Shown: positions 35,140-44,536, numbered from the stretch's first letter. The stretch is DNA of 64,000 nucleotides from an uncultured Draconibacterium sp. (GCF_913063105.1 NZ_CAJXYQ010000006.1:1-64000), one strand, 5' to 3'. Notes: generated by a model not told the origin, from the letters alone. Numbers and translations are program-made.

Positions 35140-36624
35140 ATGGGAAAGCCAACAGGATTTTTAGAATATAAAAGAGTTTCCAATCCTACTCGCAAGGTAG
35201 AAGAACGCCTTAAAGATTGGAACGAGGTATACACGCTACGCAATAAAGAAACGTGTGAGAAACAAGGAGCGCGCTGCATGGATTGTGGTGTTCCTTTCTG
35301 CCATCGCGGGGCACTATTGCATAATGGAGCATCGGGTTGCCCGGTGTATAACCTGATACCCGAGTGGAACGATTTGATTTACAAAGGACGTTGGAAAGAA
35401 GCTCTTGAAAGGCTTCATCACACCAACAATTTTCCTGAATTTACAGGAAGAGTTTGTCCGGCACCTTGCGAAGCAGGCTGTGTTTTAGGAATTAACGAAC
35501 CGGCGGTAACAATTCACGATAACGAAAGAACAATTATCGACAATGGTTTTGAACAAGGTTGGGTAGTTCCGGAGCCACCGGAGTGCCGCACCGGAAAAAC
35601 CGTTGCCGTTGTAGGTTCAGGACCGGCAGGACTGGCATGTGCCGCTCAGCTTAACAAAGCCGGGCATACGGTAACCGTTTTTGAACGCGACGACCGTATT
35701 GGCGGCCTGCTGATGTATGGTATTCCGAACATGAAGCTGGATAAAAAAGTGGTTCAGCGCCGTGTTGATATTCTGGCTGATGAAGGAATAATATTTAAAA
35801 CCAATACTGAAGTTGGTAAAGATATTCGGGCAAAGAAAGTGCTGGATGATTTTGATGCGGTTGTGTTAACAACAGGCGCAACAAAACCACGCGACCTGAA
35901 TGTGGAAGGCCGGGAACTGGAAGGAGTACACTTTGCCATGGAGTTTTTGGCAGCCAACACCAAAAGTTTGCTCGACAGTAAACTGGAAGATGGTAAATAT
36001 ATTTCAGCTAAAGATAAAAACGTAATTGTAATTGGAGGTGGTGATACTGGTACCGACTGTGTAGCCACATCGTTACGCCACGGGTGCAAAAGTGTAACCC
36101 AGCTGGAAATTATGCCTCAGCCACCAAAAGAGCGTAACCACGATGGAAACCCATGGCCCGAATGGCCGGGTAACGAAAAAACTGATTACGGCCAGTACGA
36201 AGCAATGATTTCAAAAGGCAAAGATCCGCGAAAGTATTCGGTAATGACCACTAAAATTGAAGGCGAAAATGGAAAAGTAAAAGCCATACACACCGTTCAG
36301 GTTGAGTGGGTAAAAACAGAAAACGGCGGTAGAATGCCACAAGCTATTCCGGGAACCGAAAGATACGTAAAAACCGACCTGGTGCTTTTGGCAATGGGAT
36401 TTTTAGGACCGGAAGACAAAATTGCTGAAGAGCTTGATATGGAACGAGATGCGCGTTCGAACTACAAAGCGGATTATGGGGAGTTTAAAACCAGTATAAA
36501 AAAGGTTTTTGCTGCCGGCGACTCACGGCGCGGACAATCGTTGGTGGTGTGGGCCATAAACGAAGGAAGAGCCGCTGCCCGCGAAGTAGACACCTTCCTG
36601 ATGGGAGATACCGTTTTGCCCTAA
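35140..36624 (+). CDS. gltD: Glutamate synthase small subunit
   Basis: NADPH-dependent electron-delivery subunit, 494 residues. The N-terminal Cys motifs ([12 protein letters not shown] at about 47-58, and CPAPCEAGC near 107-115) bind 4Fe-4S clusters. The FAD site is [15 protein letters not shown] (about 155-169), the NADPH site [12 protein letters not shown] (about 295-306), and [18 protein letters not shown] near 470 is the C-terminal FAD motif. It begins 20 bases after gltB and closes the operon. Confidence 0.96.
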   Translation: MGKPTGFLEYKRVSNPTRKVEERLKDWNEVYTLRNKETCEKQGARCMDCGVPFCHRGALLHNGASGCPVYNLIPEWNDLIYKGRWKEALERLHHTNNFPEFTGRVCPAPCEAGCVLGINEPAVTIHDNERTIIDNGFEQGWVVPEPPECRTGKTVAVVGSGPAGLACAAQLNKAGHTVTVFERDDRIGGLLMYGIPNMKLDKKVVQRRVDILADEGIIFKTNTEVGKDIRAKKVLDDFDAVVLTTGATKPRDLNVEGRELEGVHFAMEFLAANTKSLLDSKLEDGKYISAKDKNVIVIGGGDTGTDCVATSLRHGCKSVTQLEIMPQPPKERNHDGNPWPEWPGNEKTDYGQYEAMISKGKDPRKYSVMTTKIEGENGKVKAIHTVQVEWVKTENGGRMPQAIPGTERYVKTDLVLLAMGFLGPEDKIAEELDMERDARSNYKADYGEFKTSIKKVFAAGDSRRGQSLVVWAINEGRAAAREVDTFLMGDTVLP

Positions 36625-36625
36625 T

Positions 36626-36645
36626 TGGCAAACAACTATTTGCCA
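36626..36645 (+). other. Perfect hairpin after gltD
   Basis: TGGCAAA (36626-36632) and TTTGCCA (36639-36645) flank a 6-base loop directly after the gltD stop codon. No T run follows. It could protect the mRNA 3' end. Confidence 0.5.
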
Positions 36646-36719
36646 GGCGTAACCCGGCAAACCGTTTAAAGTAAAAATTAGCAATAGTCTTTTATATTGA
36701 CTATGTGATTTTATAGTGC

Positions 36720-36867
36720 AGTTTTTTCAGGAGTTCCGGCGGGAGGAGGAAATATTATTATCCGAAACAAAATCACTTTCCCTTGACCAGAACGTGAAAC
36801 GTCGGTTCTCCTTTTTTTGGCAAAATTTTAATTCAGATAAGGGGTTCCCGTTCGGGGAGCCCTTTTT
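36720..36867 (+). ncRNA. Candidate structured RNA or gltBD 3' region
   Basis: AGGAGTTCCG (36730-36739 region) can pair with CGGTTCTCCT near 36811-36820 apart from a two-base internal loop, and this is followed by a T run. A second, stronger hairpin GGGTTCCC / GGGGAGCCC with TTTTT ends at 36867. Two terminator-like structures about 50 bases apart beyond the last gene suggest a small RNA or a long 3' UTR. No reading frame here looks genuine. Confidence 0.3.
36842..36867 (+). terminator. Intrinsic terminator after gltBD
   Basis: An 8-pair stem (36842-36849 with 36855-36862, one G-T pair) is followed by TTTTT. Confidence 0.75.
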
Positions 36868-36914
36868 GTTATCTACCAAATGCTACAAAAGAGAATAAGT
36901 ACAAGAGAAGTTTA

Positions 36915-37298
36915 TCATTGATGAATCCGAATCCATTCAACTGATGAATCGGGTTCAAATTTTACCACCATAAACTTGCTATGCAGTGGCCAAAAGAACA
37001 ATCGTTCCTGCTTAACCAGGTAATAAATATAATCTTCATTGCTACGGTCGGGTTGCCCCAACAAATCAATAATTTCGGTTTTTTTCAAACTTCTGATGGT
37101 ATCGTTGTAAACCACATCGTTAAGCATTTTATCTCGATACGGATATTTTTTTCCGTTTTTTTCAAGCCATAAGGTTTTGTCAAAAGTCAGTTCGCTGGGC
37201 GGTTTTTCAGTCATGCCCTTTTCGTAATTTTCCAGATCGGTACTACAAGCCAGACCTAAAACAAACACAATAATGCTCAGTAATTTTAGTAGTTTCAT
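36915..37298 (-). CDS. Small lipoprotein, possibly BamE/SmpA-like
   Basis: A 127-residue exported protein. Residues 1-17 are a lipoprotein signal peptide and LGLAC places the lipidated Cys at 18. The segment IIDLLGQPDRSNEDYIYYLV resembles the helix-strand motif of SmpA/OmlA (BamE)-type small outer-membrane lipoproteins, but the similarity is weak and by eye. It lies downstream of two lipid A acyltransferase genes on the same strand and may share their transcript, which fits an envelope role. Confidence 0.6.
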   Translation of the reverse strand: MKLLKLLSIIVFVLGLACSTDLENYEKGMTEKPPSELTFDKTLWLEKNGKKYPYRDKMLNDVVYNDTIRSLKKTEIIDLLGQPDRSNEDYIYYLVKQERLFFWPLHSKFMVVKFEPDSSVEWIRIHQ

Positions 37299-37328
37299 TT
37301 ACCTGAATTTTTGGCTTACAAAAAATGG

Positions 37329-38282
37329 TTACACGGTGAGTTCTATATCCTCAGGGCGCTTATGCTTCCAACGGCGGTGCGACCAAAGGTAAAACTCCGG
37401 AGTTTCACGTATAACTTCTTCCATTTTTCGGATGTAGGTAAGCAAAATATCTTTTGATTCAACCTTCGAAGGATCGTCGAAAAGCAAGGAGAACTCTGCT
37501 TCGTAGCGCCCCCGTCCTGTTTTCTTCAAATGCAAAAAGAAAATGGGCTGGTTTGTTTTTATGGCAATCTTTTCAGGGCCGGTAAAAAATGGCGCTTCCC
37601 GGTTTAAAAAGATGGTCCAGAACGGCGAATTGGCTGGTGGAGTTTGATCGGCAGCCAACCACAAAACCGCAGGCTCACCTCGCTTAACATACTGAATGGC
37701 CGTACGTGCCGATTTATGCACCGGAACCGACTCACCCCCCCATCGTCCGCGCGAATGTTCGATAAACTTTTCAAAGGCGAAATTGCCCCGGATAGGATTT
37801 ACAATCATCAGTAGTTTATGGGCCGCTTTACGTTGAATCGAGCTGCACCATTCCCAGTTATTGTAATGAAATCCAAGCAGCATAATGCTTCTGCCCTGTT
37901 TAGCATATTGCAAGGTGGGCTCCAAACCTTTAACCACCAGCCGCTTATCCATTTCTTTCGCACTGATACTGTGTAACTTTATGGTTTCCAACGAAAAATC
38001 GCAAAAATGGCGGTAATAACGAGCCATAATTTGTTTAATCTCTACTTCGCCTTTTTCAGGAAAAGCATGCCGCAGGTTATCAAGAATTACCTTTTTGCGG
38101 TAACCAATTACGTATCTTATAATGACATAAAAAAAATCGGCGATACCACAAATTATCCAAAAAGGCAACAAAGCCACCAACTTTAGCACCAATACTAACA
38201 GACCATTCACCAGGCGTTTAAAAAATCCCTCGTGATACCGTTTATCTTTTTTTCGTAAACTTTCATCAACCATGCCAACCAA
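37329..38282 (-). CDS. LpxL/HtrB-like lipid A acyltransferase, copy 2
   Basis: Inner-membrane acyltransferase (317 residues) of the late lipid A acylation family. It has an N-terminal membrane anchor (about 25-55), the catalytic His-x4-Glu motif in HYNNWEW (about 149-155), and AADQTPP further on, a typical conserved Asp-Gln site. The C-terminus YLWSHRRWKHKRP is the family ending. It starts three bases after its paralogue and shares the same plan and ending, a tandem duplication. Two copies may add different secondary acyl chains. Confidence 0.87.
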   Translation of the reverse strand: MVGMVDESLRKKDKRYHEGFFKRLVNGLLVLVLKLVALLPFWIICGIADFFYVIIRYVIGYRKKVILDNLRHAFPEKGEVEIKQIMARYYRHFCDFSLETIKLHSISAKEMDKRLVVKGLEPTLQYAKQGRSIMLLGFHYNNWEWCSSIQRKAAHKLLMIVNPIRGNFAFEKFIEHSRGRWGGESVPVHKSARTAIQYVKRGEPAVLWLAADQTPPANSPFWTIFLNREAPFFTGPEKIAIKTNQPIFFLHLKKTGRGRYEAEFSLLFDDPSKVESKDILLTYIRKMEEVIRETPEFYLWSHRRWKHKRPEDIELTV

Positions 38283-38285
38283 GTT

Positions 38286-39209
38286 CTATTGTATTAAAGC
38301 TGTGCCCTCCGGGCGTTTGTGTTTCCATCTTTTGTGGCTCCAAAGATAATACTCCGGTTCATTTTTTATTACTTCTTCCATTTTTTCAATGTAGCGTAAC
38401 AAAATCTCACCCGATTCGATTTTTGCAGGTTCTTCGGCAATCAATTCATAACAGTATTCGTACCTGCCCCTGCCCAAGCGTTTTGCATATTGAAAAAATA
38501 CGGGGTGATTGGTTTTTTGCGCAATTTTTACGGGTCCGGAGAAAAAAGACGCCTCGCGATTAAGAAACCTTACCCAGTACTGCGAACTTTCCAACGCACT
38601 CTGGTCGGCAATCAGACCCAATACCACCGGAATATTTTCAGCAACATACCGAAAAGCCACTTTTGCTGCACGTCCCATTTGCACCGCTTCACCTCCACAT
38701 TTTTCGCGCGACTGCAATAAAAAAGCATCCATGTACTGATTATCGCGCATTTTATTATAAACCATTAACAGTTTGCAATCCAGCTTTAGCTGCAGGGCGC
38801 TCGACCACTCCCAGTTACCATAATGAAAGGCCAAAAGAATAGCCCCATTATTTTGGATGGCTCGTTTATTTAAATCTTCTACTCCGGAAAATTTCAGTCG
38901 TTTTTCCAGTTCGCCTACTGAAAGGCTGTACAGTTTTATACTCTCGAGTGTTACATCGCAAAAGTAGCGGTAAAAACAATTTCGTAAGCGTCGGATTTCT
39001 TCCTCTGATTTCTCGGGGAAAGCAAACCGCAGATTTTCGGTAATTACTTTACTGCGGTACTTTATCAGGGTTTTAAGCAACAAATATAACACATCAGAAA
39101 TGCCGTAAAGCACGGCAAATGGCAAACGGGCAGCTGCTTTTAACAACAGCACAACCAGCTGATTACCTGTCTGACTGAAAATACTCTTTTTGTTGGTGTT
39201 TTTACCCAT
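38286..39209 (-). CDS. LpxL/HtrB-like lipid A acyltransferase, copy 1
   Basis: A 307-residue paralogue of the downstream gene. It has a membrane anchor near 20-50, the catalytic HYGNWEW (about 134-140), ADQSALES at the conserved Asp-Gln site, and the ending YLWSHKRWKHKRPEG. The divergence between the two copies is substantial in the middle while motifs and C-termini are conserved, so the duplication is old. It leads the run acyltransferase - acyltransferase - lipoprotein and is divergent from the GDPD gene. Confidence 0.87.
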   Translation of the reverse strand: MGKNTNKKSIFSQTGNQLVVLLLKAAARLPFAVLYGISDVLYLLLKTLIKYRSKVITENLRFAFPEKSEEEIRRLRNCFYRYFCDVTLESIKLYSLSVGELEKRLKFSGVEDLNKRAIQNNGAILLAFHYGNWEWSSALQLKLDCKLLMVYNKMRDNQYMDAFLLQSREKCGGEAVQMGRAAKVAFRYVAENIPVVLGLIADQSALESSQYWVRFLNREASFFSGPVKIAQKTNHPVFFQYAKRLGRGRYEYCYELIAEEPAKIESGEILLRYIEKMEEVIKNEPEYYLWSHKRWKHKRPEGTALIQ

Positions 39210-39322
39210 TAATTCACCTGAATTGCCTGTTAAAATAGCTTAAAAAACAGTTTCAAAACTACACTTTTAAGCTTACATTCGCTAAAAATATTTCTATATT
39301 CGACTGACGAAAAACTAGAAAC

Positions 39323-40096
39323 ATGAGAACAGTAATTTCACTTTTATTTCTTTTTATTGGAATAAATACCATGGCACAGAACACGTTTATCGCACATCGG
39401 GGAGCATCGTACCTGGCACCGGAAAACACGATTGCGGCAGCTAAGCTGGCCTGGGAATTGGGAGCCGATGCCGTTGAAGTTGACGTGCATCAGTCAAAAG
39501 ACAACCGGGTTATGGTAATACACGATAAAGATACAAAAAGGACCTGCAACGGTAAGAAAAATCTGGAAATTGAAAAAAATCCATCAATACTATTACGTGA
39601 TCTGGATGCAGGTGTTTGGAAAGGAGAAGAGTTTAAAGGAGAAAAAATTCCATTCATCACCGAAATAATCGAAACCGTTCCGGAAGGCAAAACACTGGTG
39701 ATAGAAATAAAATGTAATGAAGAGGTGCTACCGTCATTAAAACGTTGTATTAATAAAAGTGGCAAAGAAAGACAAATTGTATTTATCAGTTTTAGCTGGA
39801 AAACGATCTTAGAAACTCATAAAGAATTTCCACAAAATAAATGCTATTGGCTGAGTGCCTTAAAGCCAGGGTTAAAGAAAAAAATGGAGCAAGCTGCTGA
39901 AGAAGGGCTTTCCGGAGTAAACCTGAAACATTCAATAATCGATGAAGAAATAATGGCCCATGCCAAAACACTAAACCTGGAGGTACTTACCTGGACCGTT
40001 GACGACCCAGAAGAAGCCAAACGGCTTACTGCAATTGGAGTTACCGGGCTAACAACAAACCGCCCCAAATGGTTAAAAGAGCAAATGGATAAATAA
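39323..40096 (+). CDS. Secreted glycerophosphodiester phosphodiesterase
   Basis: Hydrolyses glycerophosphodiesters to glycerol 3-phosphate and alcohol. It has a signal peptide (residues 1-19, ending TMAQ), so it is periplasmic or exported. The GDPD catalytic motifs are present: AHRGASYLAPENT (24-36), metal-binding EVDVHQSKDNRVMVIHD (about 52-68) with the second catalytic His, and VIEIKC near 124. The length of 257 residues is normal. A monocistronic layout is likely. It could scavenge phosphate or glycerol from lipid breakdown. Confidence 0.9.
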   Translation: MRTVISLLFLFIGINTMAQNTFIAHRGASYLAPENTIAAAKLAWELGADAVEVDVHQSKDNRVMVIHDKDTKRTCNGKKNLEIEKNPSILLRDLDAGVWKGEEFKGEKIPFITEIIETVPEGKTLVIEIKCNEEVLPSLKRCINKSGKERQIVFISFSWKTILETHKEFPQNKCYWLSALKPGLKKKMEQAAEEGLSGVNLKHSIIDEEIMAHAKTLNLEVLTWTVDDPEEAKRLTAIGVTGLTTNRPKWLKEQMDK

Positions 40097-40551
40097 AACA
40101 ATCGAGCTTACCAGAGATCAACAACTAATTTCAACGTTTTCTTGTATCCCCTTATTAATTGGGACTGATTTAACGCGTTATACTTTCATGAAAAAAGGAG
40201 CCTCGGCAGCTGAGACCCCTATGGCAATCATCTTCAATCACTTAAAGGTGATATTGCCTATTGATTGATGCAGTACTTTTGCAAATGCCGCTCCAAATTT
40301 TGTTAAGCGTTACTAACAAAGTGGAACAAGTGTTAAGACGGGCATAAAAAAGGGCTGCCTCCGCTAAAAGACAACCCATGTTTCTGACGTTTTCTGAATA
40401 CTGTTTATTGTACTCATTCAGCTTTCATTTCCTAAGCACATTTCAAAAATAAAGGATAACTCTGTTAAGACGGATTAACAAAGACAAATTATTGTTAAAC
40501 AAAATTTATCAATGTTAAAAGTGTTAATTCCTGGTTATGGAAAAAATGAAC
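40097..40551. other. 455-base intergenic region with a hairpin
   Basis: No supported gene. At 40223-40258 GGCAAT pairs with ATTGCC and ATCAC with GTGAT, separated by an 8-base bulge, giving an 11-pair structure with a 6-base loop. Further on, GGGCTGCCT and AGACAACCC (about 40351-40378) are partly complementary and recall terminal repeats of some insertion sequences, but I see no transposase remnant. Confidence 0.4.
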
Positions 40552-41160
40552 TTACGCCTTATGATTTTGTGCACGCACCAATTGAAAAGCACCTTTCCCG
40601 ATATGTTTCGATCGTTGAAGAGTAAATCCATTTTCCGGCAAAATAGTTGCCAAACCTCCAGCTTGTGTGTAGCTTTTAAAGTTTCGGTTGTGTTCTGCAC
40701 CCGCCATAAACTCAGCAATTTTACTTCCCACACCCGCATAATTTTTTGGTAAGGGCACAGCATAATCCAGCATAATAATTTTATTGGCAATCTTTTTAAT
40801 TTCGGCAAGAATGGTTTTATGCAGATGGAGAGGGAACTGGTGAAGAGCCATGGACAAAATGGCTACATCGAATTGTTGCTTGTAGAAGTAGCTCAAATCG
40901 GTGGCATCGCCTACCACAAACGAAACATTTTTTAGCTGTTGTTTTTCGGCTTTTCTGTTCGCAAAACTCACCATCGATTCGGAAAGATCAACACCGGTTA
41001 CCCATTTTACTTTTGCCGACAGCTCCAACACTTGTGCCCCGGTTCCACAAGCAATATCAATTACCGTATCGCCATATTCAATTTCAAGCGCCAGGCGTTT
41101 TCGTAAATTACCCAGCAGCGGATCAATAATTGTACTGTATACAAAACCTGTTTCTAACAT
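40552..41160 (-). CDS. SAM-dependent class I methyltransferase
   Basis: A 202-residue soluble protein with the Rossmann-type methyltransferase core. Motif I is VIDIACGTGAQVLEL (about 33-47), acidic motif II is VTGVDLSESMV near 54-64, and the motif around VVGDATDLSYF near 82-92 follows. The substrate is not evident: UbiE-like proteins and many small-molecule methylases share this plan. It begins six bases after the esterase gene, so they are probably cotranscribed, but I see no functional link. Confidence 0.8.
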   Translation of the reverse strand: MLETGFVYSTIIDPLLGNLRKRLALEIEYGDTVIDIACGTGAQVLELSAKVKWVTGVDLSESMVSFANRKAEKQQLKNVSFVVGDATDLSYFYKQQFDVAILSMALHQFPLHLHKTILAEIKKIANKIIMLDYAVPLPKNYAGVGSKIAEFMAGAEHNRNFKSYTQAGGLATILPENGFTLQRSKHIGKGAFQLVRAQNHKA

Positions 41161-41166
41161 CTATTT

Positions 41167-42093
41167 CTACTTTATTGCTTTAAAAAACGACCATATTTCG
41201 TCACAGCCATTCATATCCTGGTTCACATTACCAATAAATCTTTTAGGCAGATACTGTCGGGTTCCCGGCCAGGTGTGTCCGCCGTTTTCAATACGAATGT
41301 TTACCACCTGAATAGCTGAATTATCGGGGTTTTTCCAAACAGTTTTATGAACTGTACAATCATCACTCGTATTTAAATCGGGATAATCCGTTTCTTCTGC
41401 CAATACAAGGCAGCTGTTTTCTTCTTTCCAAAACTGAATGCTTTCGTGTACACTTAGCACCTCCCCTCTTTGCTGATTAAAAACGGTAACCGGCCCACCG
41501 TTGTACGGAACCAGGGGGTCGGCTGTTCCGCAAATAAAAATTACAGGCACAGGCTGCTCCAGGCTCATAGCCTGCTGATCTTTACTCATATTTGCAGCTA
41601 CCACATCAATTGCTTTAAAAATTCGGGGGCGTTCAAGGGCCAAACGCTGCACCATAAAACCACCGTTTGAAATACCACAGGCAAATATACGCTCTTCATC
41701 AATCGATAGCTGCTTTTTAAGATCGTTAATCACCACATCAAAATAGCGAACATCATTAATTTTTAATCTACGTGCTTCCGTAAGCGTATCGCGCTCGCCA
41801 TCGTTCCATCCCTTTTTATAACCATTCGGGTAAACAGCAATAAAACCATCGCGTTCGGCCAGCTGGTTAAAACGGTACTTTGTAAATCGCGGCATCCGGC
41901 TGGCTCTTCCTCCGCCACCGTGCAAAATAAAAACCACAGGGTGGGCTTTTCCTTCAGAATAATTTTTGGGCACAAACAATTCGTAGTTCCGTTTTAGTCC
42001 TTCAACAACCACCGGCATAGTTTCCGTCCATCGTTGTGCCAAAGCGAGTTCAGCAAGAAAAACAAGCGTTATTGAAAGTAGCAATTTGTTCAT
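41167..42093 (-). CDS. Secreted LpqC/PHB depolymerase-family esterase
   Basis: A 308-residue alpha/beta hydrolase with an N-terminal signal peptide (cleavage after LALAQ at about 19). The oxyanion region is FILHGGGGRASRM. The nucleophile serine lies in GISNGGF (about 144-150), the acidic residue in CGTADPLVPYNGG, and the His in NGGHTWPG, the classical ending of the polyhydroxybutyrate depolymerase / feruloyl esterase (CE1-like) family. It may deacylate plant or algal polysaccharide or a polyester. The natural substrate is unknown. Confidence 0.85.
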   Translation of the reverse strand: MNKLLLSITLVFLAELALAQRWTETMPVVVEGLKRNYELFVPKNYSEGKAHPVVFILHGGGGRASRMPRFTKYRFNQLAERDGFIAVYPNGYKKGWNDGERDTLTEARRLKINDVRYFDVVINDLKKQLSIDEERIFACGISNGGFMVQRLALERPRIFKAIDVVAANMSKDQQAMSLEQPVPVIFICGTADPLVPYNGGPVTVFNQQRGEVLSVHESIQFWKEENSCLVLAEETDYPDLNTSDDCTVHKTVWKNPDNSAIQVVNIRIENGGHTWPGTRQYLPKRFIGNVNQDMNGCDEIWSFFKAIK

Positions 42094-42261
42094 TCCCGGC
42101 GAAAGTATTTACTTCATAAACTCAATGAAGTTTTTTTTGTTGTTATCTATGTCTAAAAATAATCATAATGAAACGAGCATGTAAAACATTACACCCGAGA
42201 GGATTATTAAAATACGTGCGAGTTCCATACTATACAGCTAAGAACAAATAATTTTAATAGC

Positions 42262-43128
42262 ATGAAAAACTATCTGATTCTAAGTATTCTCGCTCTACTT
42301 TTATTTTCCTCGTTTAAATCCGACAAGCCCGCTTATAACCTTTACAACAAAGAAGGGAAAGCTGTGAGATACGAAAAAATGCTAAAAGTGCTGGAGGATG
42401 CCGATATTGTTTTATTTGGCGAACTGCATGATAATCCGATTTCGCACTGGCTGCAGCTGGAGATAACAAAAGACCTGTACCAACAAAATGGTAAAAACCT
42501 GGTTTTGGGTGCTGAAATGTTTGAAAGCGACAACCAGGTAATTATGGATGAATACCTGACAGGAAAAATTTCGCAACGGAATTTTGAGGCTGAAATTCGC
42601 TTATGGCCCAATTATAAAACTGATTACAAACCTTTGGTAGAGTTTGCCAAAGACAGTGGCCTTTATTTTGTGGCCACCAATGTTCCGCGTCGTTATGCAG
42701 CCTTGGTAAATAAACAAGGATTTGAAGGGCTGGAAGAGCTTTCTGACGAAGCAAAAGCATTCTTGCCACCACTTCCGCCTGCTTACGATTCAACATTGGA
42801 ATGCTATGCCAGCATGATGAAAATGGAAGGAATGGGCAGCCATGTAACTCCGAATTTCCCAAAAGCGCAAGCCATAAAAGATGCGACTATGGCACATTTT
42901 ATCCTGAAAAACTGGGAGCCGGGAAAAGTACTTTTGCATTACCACGGTGCTTATCATTCGCAAAATTTTGAAAGTATTTACTGGTACCTGAAACATGAAA
43001 ACCCGAGTTTAAACATCGTTACTATTCACAGTACCATGCAGAAAGATGTTTCGGAATTAAAAGAAGAAAATACGGGTCTTGCTGATTTTACGATTTGCGT
43101 AGATGAAGATATGACCAGAACGAGGTAA
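42262..43128 (+). CDS. ChaN-like (DUF399) protein
   Basis: A 288-residue exported protein of the ChaN family, which in Campylobacter binds heme cofacially and is linked to iron uptake. The signature VLFGELHDNPISHWLQLEI (about 50-68) carries conserved His residues, and HYHGAYHSQNFESIYWYL near 228-245 is the second hallmark. The N-terminus is hydrophobic (1-18) but ends SSFKSD with no Cys, so this copy lacks the lipobox many relatives have. A second copy lacking its N-terminal part lies 1.4 kb downstream, beyond an AAA_14 ATPase gene. Confidence 0.83.
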   Translation: MKNYLILSILALLLFSSFKSDKPAYNLYNKEGKAVRYEKMLKVLEDADIVLFGELHDNPISHWLQLEITKDLYQQNGKNLVLGAEMFESDNQVIMDEYLTGKISQRNFEAEIRLWPNYKTDYKPLVEFAKDSGLYFVATNVPRRYAALVNKQGFEGLEELSDEAKAFLPPLPPAYDSTLECYASMMKMEGMGSHVTPNFPKAQAIKDATMAHFILKNWEPGKVLLHYHGAYHSQNFESIYWYLKHENPSLNIVTIHSTMQKDVSELKEENTGLADFTICVDEDMTRTR

Positions 43129-43185
43129 TTTGCTTTTTATGCAATTTTTATGCATTTTTGGAATTGAATTCCATATTTGCATAAT

Positions 43186-44349
43186 ATGATACAACGAGAT
43201 ATTGGAAATAAAATACTTGAAATCAAAGATAAAATGCCGGTAATTTGTGTTACCGGTCCAAGGCAATCAGGCAAAACAACCCTTGTAAAATATCTCTTCC
43301 CCGATTATAAATACTACAATCTTGAATTTCCGGAACACCGACAATTTGCCCAAACCGATGCAATTGCCTTTTTGGCAAACATTGAACAGGGAATAATAAT
43401 TGATGAAATTCAGCGTGTTCCTGAATTACTGTCTTCCATTCAGTATTTTGTGGATGAAAGAAAATTAAATGGCAGGATAATTATTACCGGCTCCCAAAAT
43501 ATTTTATTAATGCAATCGGTAAGTCAGACACTGGCTGGCAGGGTTGCTCTTTTTACTCTTTTACCTTTTTCTTTTTCGGAACTTGAGGGGACAAATTTTG
43601 AAGAAAAAGAATTTGAGAGCTATATGGTAAAAAGTTTTTTCCCCAGGATTTACGATGAAAACCTTGATGTAAATACCTGGCTTCAGGATTATACAAATAC
43701 GTATATCGAAAGGGATGTCCGGCAAATTACAGCAGTGAAAGATTTATCGTTATTTACCAAATTTTTACAATTGTGTGCGGGGCACACCGGGCAAATTATT
43801 AATTTTTCAAGTTTTTCGAACAACCTGGGAGTTGATGTTAAAACCGTTAAAGCCTGGATGTCAGTTTTAGAAACCAGTTTTATCGTTTTTCTACAACAAC
43901 CTTATTACCGAAATTTCAATAAAAGAGTAATAAAATCGCCACGTTTGTTTTTCTATGATACAGGACTGGCCTGCAACCTTCTTGGGATAAACAAAAAGGA
44001 AGATTTACTTTCTCATTATTTAAGGGGGGGGCTTTTTGAATCGTTTATTATCTCCGAGTTACATAAAACAATCTTCAATCAAAAAAATAACGGAAAAATC
44101 TATTTCTTCCGTGATTCAAATGGAAATGAAATAGATGCCCTTATTGAAATGGAAGGGCAATTAAAAACAATTGAAATTAAATCGGGGAAAACCATAATTC
44201 CTGACTTTTTTAAAAGCTTCCATTATTTCAATAAACTTTTTTCTGAATTAAATACACAGAATTTTTTGGTTTACGGCGGTGGCGATTTTCAGCAACGAAC
44301 TGCTGCAACAGTTGTTGGCTGGAAATATTTGAATAGGATATTTGAGTAA
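43186..44349 (+). CDS. AAA_14 / DUF4143 ATPase
   Basis: About 387 residues from the ATG at 43186; a TTG three codons earlier is not preferred. The Walker A motif is TGPRQSGKTTLVKYL (about 21-35), Walker B is GIIIDEIQRVPEL, and ITGSQNILL follows. The C-terminal DUF4143 domain has a restriction-endonuclease-like core, with EIDALIEMEGQLKTIEIKSG near the end. The family is abundant, sporadic and of unknown function in Bacteroidota. It sits between an intact and a truncated chaN gene, so it seems inserted. It is more AT-rich than its neighbours, which supports transfer. Confidence 0.88.
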   Translation: MIQRDIGNKILEIKDKMPVICVTGPRQSGKTTLVKYLFPDYKYYNLEFPEHRQFAQTDAIAFLANIEQGIIIDEIQRVPELLSSIQYFVDERKLNGRIIITGSQNILLMQSVSQTLAGRVALFTLLPFSFSELEGTNFEEKEFESYMVKSFFPRIYDENLDVNTWLQDYTNTYIERDVRQITAVKDLSLFTKFLQLCAGHTGQIINFSSFSNNLGVDVKTVKAWMSVLETSFIVFLQQPYYRNFNKRVIKSPRLFFYDTGLACNLLGINKKEDLLSHYLRGGLFESFIISELHKTIFNQKNNGKIYFFRDSNGNEIDALIEMEGQLKTIEIKSGKTIIPDFFKSFHYFNKLFSELNTQNFLVYGGGDFQQRTAATVVGWKYLNRIFE

Positions 44350-44361
44350 GTTAAGATTCAG

Positions 44362-44396
44362 GGAACCGTTCTCTTTTTAAAAGAATGGTTCCTTAA
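44362..44396 (+). terminator. Hairpin after the AAA_14 gene
   Basis: GGAACCGTTCT (44362-44372) and AGAATGGTTCC (44382-44392) pair over 11 bases with one G-T pair. The following T tract is poor, so terminator strength is uncertain. Confidence 0.65.
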
Positions 44397-44505
44397 AACT
44401 CAATCCGTTTTATTTATAGGGTGAAACAAAGAAATATTAGAGGTAATAGTATCTCAAATAGAGAAATATGTTTTTTTTGAAAATATGGTACCGATTACTT
44501 TAAAA

Positions 44506-44536
44506 GGCACGGATTGCAAATACGCGCCAGCGAGGG
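44506..44536. repeat. REP-like fragment at the chaN breakpoint
   Basis: The segment begins GGCACGGATTGCAAATACGC and continues GCCAGCGAGG. It resembles the GGATTGCAAATCCGCG-type palindromes I recall from Bacteroidota intergenic repeats (not searched). The chaN homology begins immediately after it, at about 44538. Confidence 0.4.

Noticed and set aside
36720-36820. 6S or SRP RNA after gltD
   Set aside because: The conserved SRP loop sequence is absent and the central bubble of 6S RNA cannot be drawn convincingly. Only an unspecific structured-RNA candidate is kept.
36716-36898. 60-residue reading frame with GTG start after gltD
   Set aside because: It runs straight through the terminator hairpin and has no recognisable features.
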